The position numbers and the translations under genes are program-made. The notes under the pieces were generated by a model, which saw only the letters and a program-made list of their open reading frames with translations, made no database searches and had not been told where the DNA came from. DNA of 64,000 nt from Nocardioides daphniae (lineage in GTDB: Bacteria > Actinomycetota > Actinomycetes > Propionibacteriales > Nocardioidaceae), in assembly GCF_004777465.1 (NCBI RefSeq), contig NZ_CP038462.1, positions 2,852,001-2,916,000 of the forward strand. Direction: 5' to 3'. This document shows positions 10,619 through 19,895 of the stretch, piece by piece. Positions within the stretch are counted from its first letter, which is position 1; the number at the start of each line of letters is the position of its first letter.

Positions 10619-11700
10619 GGCCGACGGACCTCGATCGTCACGCCGTCACCCAGGTCGATCACAGCACCGGGGAGCAGCGAGACCGGCGAGCCGGGGCGGA
10701 GCTCCTCCTGGGAGAGGCCGGGCTGGGCCACCACGGTGCCGTTGGTGGAGCCGAGGTCGGTGACCACGGCCGTACCGAGGTCGAGGCCCTCGCCCGGACG
10801 GATCTCGACGTGGGTGCCGGAGACCTCCTGGTGCGGGCTGGGCACCGTGACCAGGCGGGCGTCCGGGCTGCCCGGCCGCGCCGTCGGGCCACGCCCGACG
10901 AGGACCGGACCGTCGACCGGCACGGTGGCGCCGTGGTTGAAGACGAGCAGGGCCACGGCCTGGCGCTGCGGCGTGGTGACGGCGTCGGGCAGGTCGGGCG
11001 ACTCCTCGGCCGGGACACCGAAGCCGAGCACGCTCAGCCCGCCCTCCTCGACCGGCGGGAGGTGGCTGGTGACCTCCTCCTGCCAGGCCGGCGTCAGCGG
11101 CACCGAGGAGAGCGGGACCGTCTCGAGCGGCTCCTCCTCGGTGGGCGGCGGGGAGGCCTGCGCCGGAGGCACGATCGGAGGCACGATCGGAGGCACGATC
11201 GGAGGCACGATCGGCGTGATCACCGGCTCGACCACCCGGACCTCGGGTCGGGCAGGAGGATCGGCAGGAGCCGGGACCTCCCCCCACATGAGGGCGCCGA
11301 CGCGCGTCAGGCCCGGACGCAGGGTGAACTCCGCGGAGCCCTCCGGCCGACCGGGCAGCTCGACGACCAGTGCGACGATCCCGCTGAAGGAGTCCTCCGA
11401 CCACACTCGGTCGCCGGCACGCACGCGCACGTGGCCGTCGTGGGTGTGGGCGACCACCTCGACCTCGCCGCGCACCAGCACGCGCACCCGGTCGTCGCGG
11501 GTCTCCACCAGCGCCAGGTCGCCGAGCGCTGAGATGCCGTCGGCCAGCAGCGCGTCGAGCACCGCGACCAGGTCTGCCCCGTCATCCACCAGCGGCCAGA
11601 GCGCCGCGGCCCTGGCGCGGTCGGCGGGCGGCAGGACCACCGTCACCGACGCGCCGACGACGCCGAACCAGCTCCCTGCCTGGGCGGTGCACTCAGTCAT
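10615..11700 (-). CDS. FHA-domain protein with (IVPP)4 linker
   Basis: This is a 361-residue cytoplasmic protein. The N-terminal half (1-175) has no family I can name; a low-complexity linker with four perfect IVPP repeats follows, then an FHA domain at about 265-355 (VLVGRGPT, VSGTHVEI, DLGSTNGTVV). The start ATG at 11698-11700 follows AAGGAG. As sequenced, the upstream PP2C frame runs into this gene without a stop, but a TGA in the ATGA overlap suggests two separate genes and a lost base. It is coupled to the RDD-FHA gene downstream (GTGA). Confidence 0.78.
   Translation of the reverse strand: MTECTAQAGSWFGVVGASVTVVLPPADRARAAALWPLVDDGADLVAVLDALLADGISALGDLALVETRDDRVRVLVRGEVEVVAHTHDGHVRVRAGDRVWSEDSFSGIVALVVELPGRPEGSAEFTLRPGLTRVGALMWGEVPAPADPPARPEVRVVEPVITPIVPPIVPPIVPPIVPPAQASPPPTEEEPLETVPLSSVPLTPAWQEEVTSHLPPVEEGGLSVLGFGVPAEESPDLPDAVTTPQRQAVALLVFNHGATVPVDGPVLVGRGPTARPGSPDARLVTVPSPHQEVSGTHVEIRPGEGLDLGTAVVTDLGSTNGTVVAQPGLSQEELRPGSPVSLLPGAVIDLGDGVTIEVRRP
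11165..11212 (-). repeat. Four perfect 12-bp tandem repeats in the FHA linker
   Basis: GGAGGCACGATC is repeated four times without change and encodes IVPP units. The unit is a multiple of three, so slippage would change linker length without breaking the frame. Confidence 0.9.
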
Positions 11701-12483
11701 CCCTGCTCCTTCGACCCGATCGCCTCTCCTCTCCCCCACATCGACGACGAGCGCCGTCGCGTTGTCCGTGCCGCCTGCGGAGAGGGCTGCCGCGACCAGC
11801 GCGTCAGCCACCTCCTGTGGACGGGAGGTGGCGGTCAGCGCCGCCAGCACCGCCAGCTCCTCTCCACCGACGATGGCCGCTGACCCCGTCCGTGCACAGG
11901 AGCAGTCGCGCGCCGCGGACAGCGGCAGCTCCAGGAAGTCGGGCTCGGCACCTCCCTGCTGCTGAGCGCGCGGGTGACCACGTGGCGCTCGGGGTGCACG
12001 GCCGCCTGCTCCGGCGTCAGCTCGCCGCGGGCCAGGAGCTGCGCGACCACCGAGTGGTCGGCGGTGACCTGCCGGGCACCGGAGGGCTCGACGGCGTACG
12101 CCCGCGAGTCACCGACGTGGGCGAGCAGCCAGCCGGCCCGTCGGCACCGCTGACCAGGACCGCGACGACGACCGTCGTGCCGGCGTACCAGATGCGTGAG
12201 TCCTCGCTGTGCCGCTCGACATATGCCCTCAGCCGAGCCTGCGCCCGGACCAGCAGCGAGCACCGCGTCGCGGCGCCTGCCGGCGTGAGCTCGCGGCCCG
12301 CGAGACGGGCCAGCTCCTCCACGGCGATGCGGCTGGCCACGTCTCCCCCGGCGTGGCGCCCATCCCGTCGGCGACCACGAAGACCGGGGAGGAGGCCGCC
12401 CAGGCGTCCTCGTTGACGGTCCGCACGTGCCCCACGTGGCTCGCGCCCGCGTGCGTCACACGTGACGCCGACCCGCGCCCCAC
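11697..12483 (-). CDS. PP2C-type Ser/Thr protein phosphatase (Stp/PstP-like), at least five indels
   Basis: A PPM phosphatase would reverse Ser/Thr kinase signalling. All core motifs are present but in different frames: GHVRTVNEDAW, VVADGMG, HVGDSRAYAV, TADHSVVAQLLARGELTP, CTDGVSG and GGTDNATALVVDV. The frame changes near 12355, 12145, 11945, 11890 and 11850, and probably again near 11700. The metal-binding Asp residues of the NED, ADGMG, DG and TDN motifs can all be read, so sequence error is more likely than decay. The start is uncertain; GTG at 12481-12483 is used. It leads the PP2C-FHA-RDD/FHA cluster and is divergent from the helicase-associated gene. Confidence 0.72.
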
Positions 12484-12538
12484 CTCAGATACATTGCCGT
12501 CCTGCCTCGACCCGGCCCCCGCACGGGGACTCGCCGAG

Positions 12539-12544
12539 TAGCGT
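12539..12544 (+). promoter_or_regulatory. -10 element of the helicase-associated gene
   Basis: TAGCGT lies 7 nt before ATG 12552. The AGGAGG between them is too close to the ATG to be a normal Shine-Dalgarno, so a leaderless start fits better. Confidence 0.45.
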
Positions 12545-12551
12545 AGGAGGG

Positions 12552-14852
12552 ATGTCGGCACGCTGCACCGTCCACCCCCGCCCGTGGGGGCGACCGCCTG
12601 CCCCCACCCTCTCCGAGCACCTGCGCAGCTGGTCGGACGAGCGCCTGGCCCACCTCTTCGCCCTCCGCCCCGACCTCACCACCCCGGCACCCCAGGACTC
12701 CGGCCAGGTGGCCTCCCGGGCCGGCACCCGGGCGTCGGTGCTGCGTGCCCTCGACGACCTGACCCGGCTCGAGCTGGCCGTGCTCGACGCCGCGGTCGTC
12801 CTGGGCCACGCGACGCGCGAGGAGCTGCTGGCCGTCGTCAACGCCGACGACGACGCCGCCGGGGAGGCGCTCGACCACCTGCTCGCCGTCGCCCTGGTCT
12901 GGCCCTCGACCAGCGGCCTGCGCGCGCTCAACGGGGTCGCCGACGCGTTGCGCGGCGACACCGCCAGCGGCGTCAGCGGGCTGCGTCCGGTCGCGCCGCA
13001 CGCGCTCACCCGCGAGCAGGCCGTCGAACGGGTCGCCGCCCTCTCGCCCCAGGCGCGGGCGCTGCTCGCCCACGTCGCCGACAGCGGCGGTGAGGCGACC
13101 ACCGGTCGGGCCCGCACGCCCCGCTCGGTCGAGGAGGCGACCACCCCGGTGGAGGAGGTGCTGGCGCACGGACTGCTCGTGCCCAACCAGAACGGCGCCT
13201 TCCAGCTGCCGGGCCAGGTCGGCCTCGCCCTGCGCGGCGGCACCACGACCACGGCGCTTTGCGACGACGTACCACCGGTGGCCACCAGCGAGCGCGACCC
13301 GGCCCTGGTCGACCGGGTCGCCGCCGGCGCCGCCTTCGAGCTCGTACGCCGCACCGAGCTGCTGCTCGACCACTGGGGGCTGCGGCCGCCCACCGTCCTG
13401 CGCAGCGGCGGCCTGGGGGTGCGCGAGCTCAAGGCGGTGACGACCGAGCTGCACGTCAGCCCCCACGAGGCGGCACTGGTGCTCGAGGTCGCCGTCGCCG
13501 CCGGCCTGCTCGCCGAGGGCCCCGACGCCGACGGCGTGAGCGCCTGGCTGCCCACCCACGCCTTCGACACGTGGAGCGCCTCCGACCCCGCCGAGCGGTG
13601 GCTGACCCTGGCGCGCGCCTGGTGGGCCAGCCCCCGCCTGGCCGGCCTCGTCGGCACCAAGGACCCAGCAGGCAAGACCCGCAACGCGCTGGCCCCCGAC
13701 GCCTCCAGCGTCTTCGCCCCCGAGGCGCGCGAGATGGCGCTCCGCGAGCTCGTGGGACTGCCCCGCGGACAGGCGCTCGCCCCGGGCACCGGCCTGCCCT
13801 CGCTGGTCGAGCGGATCGGCTGGCTGCGGCCGCGCCGCCCCCGCAGCCGCGACGAGATGGTCGTCTGGGCGGTGGCCGAGGCCGCGATGCTGGGGCTCAC
13901 CGGCATGGACGCCGCTGCGTCGTACGCCGCCCCCTTCCTGGCCGAGGACCACGCGGCCACCGTCGCAGCCCTGGCGCCCCTGCTGCCCAGCGCGGTCGAC
14001 CACGTGCTCGTCCAGGCCGACCTCACCGCCGTCGCCCCCGGACCGCTCACCCCGGACCTGGCCCGCACCCTGCACCTGGTCGCCGACGTCGAGTCGCGCG
14101 GTGGCGCGACGGTCTACCGCTTCACCCCGGCCTCGGTCCGCCGGGCGCTCGACGCCGGCTGGTCGGCCGCCGAGATCCACACCTTCCTGGCCGAGACCTC
14201 GCGCACGCCCGTTCCGCAGCCGTTGAGCTACCTGGTCGACGACGTGGTGCGCACCTTCGGCACGGTGCGCGTCGGGCACGCCGAGTCGTTCCTGCGGGCC
14301 GACGACGAGCAGGCGCTGACCGAGCTGCTCCACCACCCCCAGGCCGCCTCCCTCCACCTGCGCCGCATCGCCCCGACGGTGCTGATCTCCACCCTCCCCC
14401 TCGACCTGCTGCTGCCGCGTCTGCGTGAGCTCGGCCAGGCGCCGGTCGTCGAGGCTGCCGACGGCACGGTGCACGTCGCGCGACCCGACCTGCAGCGGGC
14501 GCGCACACCGCGTACGACGCCGGCACCGGCGACCCGGGCCCGCGAGACCGCGCGGGTCACCGCCGTGGTCGCGGCCGTGCGGGCCGGCGACCGGGCCTCC
14601 GACGCCGCCCCGGCACGCTCCACGACCGCGACCACCCCCACCTCCGCGCTGGCCGTGCTGCGTGAGGTGATCGAGGCGTCGGGCACCGTGCTCATCGGCT
14701 ACGTCGACAACCACGGCACCACCACCGAGCGCATCGTCGACCCGCGCCGGCTCGAGGGCGGCCAGCTGACGGCCTACGACCACCGCACCGAGGACGTACG
14801 CGGCTTCTCGGTGCACCGCATCACCGCCGTCACGCCGGTCCCGCAGCCCTGA
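12552..14852 (+). CDS. Helicase-associated (Helicase_C_3) protein with WYL-like C-terminal domain
   Basis: This protein has 766 residues. The N-terminal third (LSEHLRSWSDERLAHLFALRPDL) and the middle (about 480-640, VQADLTAVAPGPL, RFTPASVRRALDAGWSA, FLRADDEQALTELL) match the XPB/Ssl2 'helicase conserved C-terminal' family found beside XPB in actinobacteria. No Walker motifs are seen, so it is probably not a motor itself. The last 70 residues (IGYVDNHGTTTERIVDPRRLEGG, GFSVHRITAV) look like a WYL ligand/nucleic-acid-binding fold. The XPB helicase begins 24 bp after its stop, so the two may act together in repair; this is inference. Confidence 0.75.
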   Translation: MSARCTVHPRPWGRPPAPTLSEHLRSWSDERLAHLFALRPDLTTPAPQDSGQVASRAGTRASVLRALDDLTRLELAVLDAAVVLGHATREELLAVVNADDDAAGEALDHLLAVALVWPSTSGLRALNGVADALRGDTASGVSGLRPVAPHALTREQAVERVAALSPQARALLAHVADSGGEATTGRARTPRSVEEATTPVEEVLAHGLLVPNQNGAFQLPGQVGLALRGGTTTTALCDDVPPVATSERDPALVDRVAAGAAFELVRRTELLLDHWGLRPPTVLRSGGLGVRELKAVTTELHVSPHEAALVLEVAVAAGLLAEGPDADGVSAWLPTHAFDTWSASDPAERWLTLARAWWASPRLAGLVGTKDPAGKTRNALAPDASSVFAPEAREMALRELVGLPRGQALAPGTGLPSLVERIGWLRPRRPRSRDEMVVWAVAEAAMLGLTGMDAAASYAAPFLAEDHAATVAALAPLLPSAVDHVLVQADLTAVAPGPLTPDLARTLHLVADVESRGGATVYRFTPASVRRALDAGWSAAEIHTFLAETSRTPVPQPLSYLVDDVVRTFGTVRVGHAESFLRADDEQALTELLHHPQAASLHLRRIAPTVLISTLPLDLLLPRLRELGQAPVVEAADGTVHVARPDLQRARTPRTTPAPATRARETARVTAVVAAVRAGDRASDAAPARSTTATTPTSALAVLREVIEASGTVLIGYVDNHGTTTERIVDPRRLEGGQLTAYDHRTEDVRGFSVHRITAVTPVPQP

Positions 14853-14864
14853 GGGACGCCCCCG

Positions 14865-14870
14865 TAGTCT
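14865..14870 (+). promoter_or_regulatory. -10 element, leaderless promoter of XPB
   Basis: TAGTCT is followed by 6 nt and GTG 14877. It would give XPB its own leaderless transcript just after the upstream stop. Confidence 0.45.
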
Positions 14871-14876
14871 TTCGGG

Positions 14877-16511
14877 GTGAACGACGGCCCCTTGATCGTG
14901 CAGTCCGACAAGACGCTGCTGCTGGAGATCGACCACGAGCGCGCCCAGGAGTGCCGCCGGGCGATCGCCCCCTTCGCCGAGCTCGAGCGCTCCCCGGAGC
15001 ACGTGCACACCTACCGGCTCACCCCGCTCGGCCTGTGGAACGCGCGCGCCGCGGGCCACGACGCCGAGGAGGTCGTGCACACGCTGCTGGAGTACAGCCG
15101 CTACGCCGTGCCGCACGCACTGCTGGTCGACGTCGCCGAGACGATGGCCCGCTACGGCCGGCTGCGCCTGGAGAAGCACCCCACCCACGGGCTGGTGCTC
15201 TCCAGCACCGACCGCCCCGTGCTCGAAGAGGTGCTGCGCGCCAAGAAGGTCAAGGGCATGCTCGGCGAGCGGCTCGACGACGACACCGTGGCGGTGCACC
15301 CCTCCGAGCGCGGCAACCTCAAGCAGGCGCTGCTCAAGCTGGGCTGGCCAGCGGAGGACTGGGCCGGCTACGTCGACGGCGAGGCCCACGCGATCGACCT
15401 GGCCGAGGACGGCTGGAGCCTGCGCGACTACCAGCGCGACGCCGCGGAGTCGTTCTGGCACGGCGGCTCGGGCGTGGTCGTGCTGCCCTGCGGCGCCGGC
15501 AAGACGATCGTCGGCGCCAGCGCGATGGCGCACGCCAAGGCCACCACCCTGATCCTCGTCACCAACACCGTCTCGGCGCGGCAGTGGAAGGACGAGCTGG
15601 TGCGCCGCACCACGCTCACCGAGGATGAGATCGGCGAGTACTCCGGCGCCGTCAAGGAGATCCGCCCGGTCACCATCGCGACCTACCAGGTGCTGACGCT
15701 GCGTCGCAAGGGCGTCTACCCGCACCTCGAGCTGCTCGACGCCCGCGACTGGGGCCTCATCGTCTACGACGAGGTGCACCTGCTGCCGGCGCCGATCTTC
15801 CGGATGACCGCCGACCTCCAGGCCCGTCGCCGCATCGGTCTGACCGCGACGCTGGTGCGGGAGGACGGCCGCGAGGGCGACGTCTTCTCGCTGATCGGCC
15901 CGAAGCGCTACGACGCCCCGTGGAAGGACATCGAGGCGCAGGGCTGGATCGCGCCCGCCGACTGTGCCGAGGTGCGCGTGACGCTCACCGACGCCGAGCG
16001 GCTCACGTACGCCGTCGCGGAGAACGAGGACAAGTACCGCCTCGCAGCCTGCACCCCGGCGAAGCTCGCGGTGGTCAGGCGGTTGGTGGAGCAGCACGCC
16101 GACCAGCCCACCCTGGTGATCGGTCAGTACATCGACCAGCTCGACGAGATCGCGGAGATGCTCGACGCCCCCGTGATCAAGGGCGACACCTCGGTGAAGG
16201 AGCGCCAGCGCCTCTTCAACGCCTTCCGCTCCGGCGAGATCTCGCTGCTGGTCGTCAGCAAGGTCGCCAACTTCTCCATCGACCTGCCCTCGGCCGAGGT
16301 GGCCGTGCAGGTCAGCGGCTCCTTCGGCTCACGCCAGGAGGAGGCCCAGCGCCTCGGACGGCTGCTGCGCCCCAAGGACGAAGGGAAGACCGCGCACTTC
16401 TACACGCTGGTCTCGCGCGACACCGTCGACGCCGAGTTCGCGGCCAACCGGCAGCGCTTCCTGGCCGAGCAGGGCTACGCCTACCGGATCGTCGACGCCG
16501 CCGACGTGTGA
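14877..16511 (+). CDS. XPB-type DNA repair helicase
   Basis: This SF2 3'-5' helicase of the bacterial XPB group has 544 residues. Visible features are a damage-recognition-like N-terminal region, motif I LPCGAGKT (about 200-208), motif Ia, the DEVH box (VYDEVHLLPA, about 297), GLTATLVREDG (motif III), and C-terminal motifs VVSKVANFSIDLPSA and RQEEAQRLGRLLRP (motif VI). It resembles mycobacterial XPB. The start is GTG at 14877-14879, supported by a -10 hexamer 6 nt upstream. Its neighbour is the Helicase_C_3/WYL protein. The gene is clean and full length; a repair role is by family. Confidence 0.92.
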   Translation: MNDGPLIVQSDKTLLLEIDHERAQECRRAIAPFAELERSPEHVHTYRLTPLGLWNARAAGHDAEEVVHTLLEYSRYAVPHALLVDVAETMARYGRLRLEKHPTHGLVLSSTDRPVLEEVLRAKKVKGMLGERLDDDTVAVHPSERGNLKQALLKLGWPAEDWAGYVDGEAHAIDLAEDGWSLRDYQRDAAESFWHGGSGVVVLPCGAGKTIVGASAMAHAKATTLILVTNTVSARQWKDELVRRTTLTEDEIGEYSGAVKEIRPVTIATYQVLTLRRKGVYPHLELLDARDWGLIVYDEVHLLPAPIFRMTADLQARRRIGLTATLVREDGREGDVFSLIGPKRYDAPWKDIEAQGWIAPADCAEVRVTLTDAERLTYAVAENEDKYRLAACTPAKLAVVRRLVEQHADQPTLVIGQYIDQLDEIAEMLDAPVIKGDTSVKERQRLFNAFRSGEISLLVVSKVANFSIDLPSAEVAVQVSGSFGSRQEEAQRLGRLLRPKDEGKTAHFYTLVSRDTVDAEFAANRQRFLAEQGYAYRIVDAADV

Positions 16512-16527
16512 GGCGTCGGGCCGGAGG

Positions 16528-17250
16528 TCAGCTCGACGGGCCCAGCTGGAGGTAGAGGGTGAAGCGGTCGCTGCGGTAGGCCGAGCGTGACACCTCGACC
16601 ACCCGCTCGCCGTGCACGGCGCGACGCGAGACGCGGAGCACCGGCGCCAGCTCGCCGGCGGCGAAGTCGAGCAGCTCGCGCTCCTCGTCGCTGGCCAGGT
16701 CGGCCTGGATGGAGTCCTCCGACCAGGTGGGCCGCAGGCCGCGCAGGCAGAGCGCCTCGTACAGGCTCTCGGGCATGACGCTCTCGAGCACGCCGGGCAG
16801 TACGTCCGGCGCGAGGTAGACATCCTGGACGCAGATCGCCTCTCCCCCGGCGCGCCGGAGCCGCCGCCAGTGGACGATCGCGGAGCCCGCCTCCACCTCG
16901 AGGGCGCGGGCCACACCGGGACCGGCCTGCTCGACGCGGGCCAGCAGGGTGACGGTCTCGGCCACCTGGCCACGGCGTGCCACGGCCTCGCTGAAGCTGG
17001 CCACCTGGGTCTGCTGGCGACGGGGACGGGCGACGAACGTGCCCCGTCCGGGCATCCGCTCCAGCAGACCCTCGACGACGAGCGCGTCGAGCGCCTGGCG
17101 CACGGTCATCCGGGCGACGCCGAACTGGCTGACCAGCTCGCGCTCCGACGGGGCCGGGGTGCCCGGGGCCGCGCCCTGGACGAGCTTGCGCACGTGCTCG
17201 CGCACGACGACGTGCTTGAGCTCGCGCGCTGTCTCGACGGTCTGTCCCAC
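16528..17250 (-). CDS. GntR/HutC-family transcriptional regulator
   Basis: An N-terminal winged helix (about 15-80: PSERELVSQFGVARMTVRQALDALVVEGLLERMPGRGTFV, given as the family landmark stretch) is joined to a UTRA ligand-binding domain (about 95-235, IVHWRRLRRAGGEAICVQDVYL). The HutC group senses small metabolites such as sugars or amino sugars. The start is taken at GTG 17248-17250 because a -10 hexamer sits 7 nt upstream; a TTG at 17257-17259 is in frame. Its stop faces the XPB stop 17 bp away, and no metabolic operon is adjacent, so the target is unknown. Confidence 0.85.
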   Translation of the reverse strand: MGQTVETARELKHVVVREHVRKLVQGAAPGTPAPSERELVSQFGVARMTVRQALDALVVEGLLERMPGRGTFVARPRRQQTQVASFSEAVARRGQVAETVTLLARVEQAGPGVARALEVEAGSAIVHWRRLRRAGGEAICVQDVYLAPDVLPGVLESVMPESLYEALCLRGLRPTWSEDSIQADLASDEERELLDFAAGELAPVLRVSRRAVHGERVVEVSRSAYRSDRFTLYLQLGPSS

Positions 17251-17257
17251 GCGCCGC

Positions 17258-17263
17258 AATCTA
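17258..17263 (-). promoter_or_regulatory. -10 element of the GntR gene
   Basis: On the minus strand TAGATT is followed by 7 nt and GTG 17250, consistent with a leaderless transcript. Confidence 0.4.
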
Positions 17264-17319
17264 GGACGCCGACCCCCTCCGCGTCCGGCGAATGCGACAA
17301 CGTCACACCGCCGACCGCC

Positions 17320-19894
17320 TCACGCGGTCGAGATCGCCTGCAGCACGTCGAGCCTGGCGGCCCGTCGGGCGGGCAGCACCGCGGCCAGGACCCCGACCAG
17401 GAGGGCGACCGCCCCGAAGAGGCCGAGCTGTCCCAGGGCACGGCGATGACCTCGAGGCCCTCGTCGCGCAGCGACTTCATCAGCGCGATCCCGAAGCCGA
17501 CGCCGAGGCCGATGCCCAGGCCGGCGCCCAGCAGCGCGATCACCACCGACTCGACGGTGATCATTCGGCGCAGCTGGCTGCGGTTGAGGCCGATCGCCCG
17601 CAGCAGCCCGATCTCGCGGGTGCGCTCGATGATCGACAGGGCGAGGGTGTTGACGATGCCGAGCACGGCGATGAAGAGGGCGAGACCGAGCAGGGCGAAG
17701 ATCATCAGCACCATCTGGTCGATCGGTTCGCGCTGCTCGGCGGCGAACTCGCTCTGGTCCTGCAGGATCACCGTCGGGAGCTCGGCGACCACCTGGGAGA
17801 GCCGGTACTCGACGATCGCCGACGGCGACTCGACGTCGATGATGAGGAAGTTGTCCCGGTCGCCCAGCTTGAGCCGCTCGAAGGTCTTCGGCGAGGTCAC
17901 CACCGGGAACGGCACCACCGGTGTGTCGGCGAAGATGCCGACCACCTTCAGGGTGACCCTGCGCGAGTTGATCAAGCTCCTGAGCCGGCCGCCGACGCGC
18001 ACGCCGCGCTCACGGGCGTACGTCTCGCCCAGCACCGCCTCGCCCGGGCGCAGGTCGGTGGTCCGGCCCACGACCCGCTGGAGGCCGACGAGCCCCTGCA
18101 ACGCGCCCGGCGGGGCGGCGGTGAACCCCTGCGGCGTGGGCTCGCCGTCGAGGACGACCTGGCCCCAGGCGAAGCGCAGGGCTGCCACGTCGCGCACACC
18201 CTCGACCTTGCGCATCTCCTGCGCGACGGTCGCCGGGAACGACTGCCCCGAGACGTTGGAGGCCACGTAGTCGCCGCGGAAGTTCTCCGCGAGCGCCCGG
18301 TCGACGCTGGCCTTGGCGGAGTCGCCCACGATGGCCATCGTGGTGGCCAGGGCGAGCCCGATCATCAGGGCCGAGGCGGTGGCCGTGGTGCGGCGCGGGT
18401 TGCGCAGGGAGTTCTGGCCGGCCAGGTGGCCGACGGTGCCGAGCAGCTCCGCGAAGAACCACCGTGCGGCCAGCAGGAACGGCTGGCACAGCACCGGCGC
18501 CGCCGCCGCGACCCCGAGCAGGATCGCCAGGATGCCGCCACCGACGTACCAGACCGCATTGGCGACGTCGTCGCCCAGGCCGTGCCACAGCGAGAGCCCA
18601 CCGAGCGCGACCAGCACCAGCCCGCCGGCGAAGCGGTTGCGCAGCGACGTCTCCGGCATCGCGACGTCGTCGCGCATCGCCTGGACCGGCGCGATCTTGG
18701 TGGTGCGCCGGGCGGGCAGGCCGGCGGCGGTCATCGTGACCAGGATGCCGACGACGTACGCGACGACGAAGGTGCGTGGGGCGAAGACCAGCGGCTGCCC
18801 CGACAGGTCGAGGCCGAAGGTGCCGAAGAGGGCACGGATGACCATCGCCATCACGATCCCCAGGCCGATGCCGAGGGTGGAGCCGGCGATCCCCACGACC
18901 AGCGCCTCCAGCAGCACCGAGGCGCTCACCTGTCGGCGCGATGCCCCAAGCGCGCGGAAGAGCGCCAGCTCCTTGCTGCGCTGGGCGACGAGGATCGAGA
19001 AGGTGTTGACGATCAGGAAGGCGCCGACCACCAGCGAGATGCCGGCGAAGATCAGCAGGAACGTGGTGAGGAAGGAGATGCCCCTGAGCAGACCGGAGGC
19101 CGACTCGTCGGCGACGTCGTCACCGGTCCGGGCCTCGTAGCCCTCGGGGAGCACCTTCGCCACGGCGTCGCGGAGCTCGGCCTGGCTGACTCCGGGCTCG
19201 GCGGTCACCCAGGCGGTGTGGAAGGTGTCGGGCTCGGGGAGGAAGAGCTTCTGGGCGGCCTTGGTCTCGAAGCCGACCCAGGTGGCGCCGCTGAACGACC
19301 CGCCCTCGGCGAAGTCGGCGACCCCGACCAGCGTGGTGGTCACCACCTCGTCCCCGACCACGACGTTGACGTCACCGCCGATCGTGTGGCCCGAGCGGGT
19401 GGTGGTGATGGCGTCGAGCACGATCTCGCCCGGCCCGCGGGGCTCGCGTCCGGTCACGATCTCCAGGCCGGTGAGGCCGTGGCCGGCGGGGGCCCCGGTC
19501 CAGTTGCCGGCCAGCGAGGGTGCGCCGAGCGTGCCGAGCGGCTTGTTCTCCTTGTCGAAGACGATGACGCTGGTCGCCAGCACGTTGCCGTCGGCGCGGG
19601 CGGCGCCGTCGACCTTGGCCAGCTTCGCCACGAGCGAGACGGGCAGCGTCGACGGACGGGGGGCGCTGGCGCCCTGGCCCGGCGTGCCGGCGACGACCTC
19701 CTCGGCGTCGGCCTTGACCGGCGAGACGACGACGTCGCCGACGGTCGAGGCGAAGAGGGCGGTGAAGCTGCGGCCCAGGGTGTCGGTGAAGACCAGCGTC
19801 CCGGCGACGAAGGCGACGCCGAGCACGACGGCGAAGGTGCTCATGAGCAGCCGGACCTTGCGGCCGAGCAGGCTCTTCAGGGCGGCCGGAACAC
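17320..19894 (-). CDS. FtsX/MacB-type ABC transporter permease, two frameshifts
   Basis: This is a large exporter permease with two FtsX units. The reconstructed length is 858 residues. It has an N-terminal helix (LLMSTFAVVLGVAFVAGTLVF), an extracytoplasmic domain, an FtsX core (ILVAQRSKELALFRALGASRRQ), a second extracytoplasmic domain and a second core (ERTREIGLLRAIGLNRSQ). A missing base near 19880 separates the true GTG start (19892-19894, then FRAALKSLLGRKVR) from the body; another near 17430 restores LPARRAARLDVLQAIST and a TGA at 17320-17322. It starts just after the ATPase stop, so they form one transporter. The substrate (lipid, peptide or lipoprotein) is unknown. Confidence 0.85.
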
Positions 19895-19895
19895 C

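Noticed and set aside
11165..11212. Tandem repeats as a CRISPR fragment
   Set aside because: The 12-bp units are contiguous without spacers, are in frame, and encode a Pro-rich linker.
10615..11850. A natural PP2C-FHA fusion protein
   Set aside because: The frame is continuous as sequenced, but an AAGGAG-ATG start and a TGA inside the ATGA overlap argue for two genes joined by a missing base.
12456..16097. A 1213-codon open frame antisense to the helicase genes
   Set aside because: It lies over two well-supported genes, has no recognisable family, and has the His/Arg/Gly-rich composition of a GC-skew shadow frame.
17106..19844. Start of the ABC permease at the ATG 19842-19844
   Set aside because: It would cut off LKSLLGRKVRLL, which continues upstream in the same frame and reaches a GTG start after one restored base, directly beside the ATPase stop.
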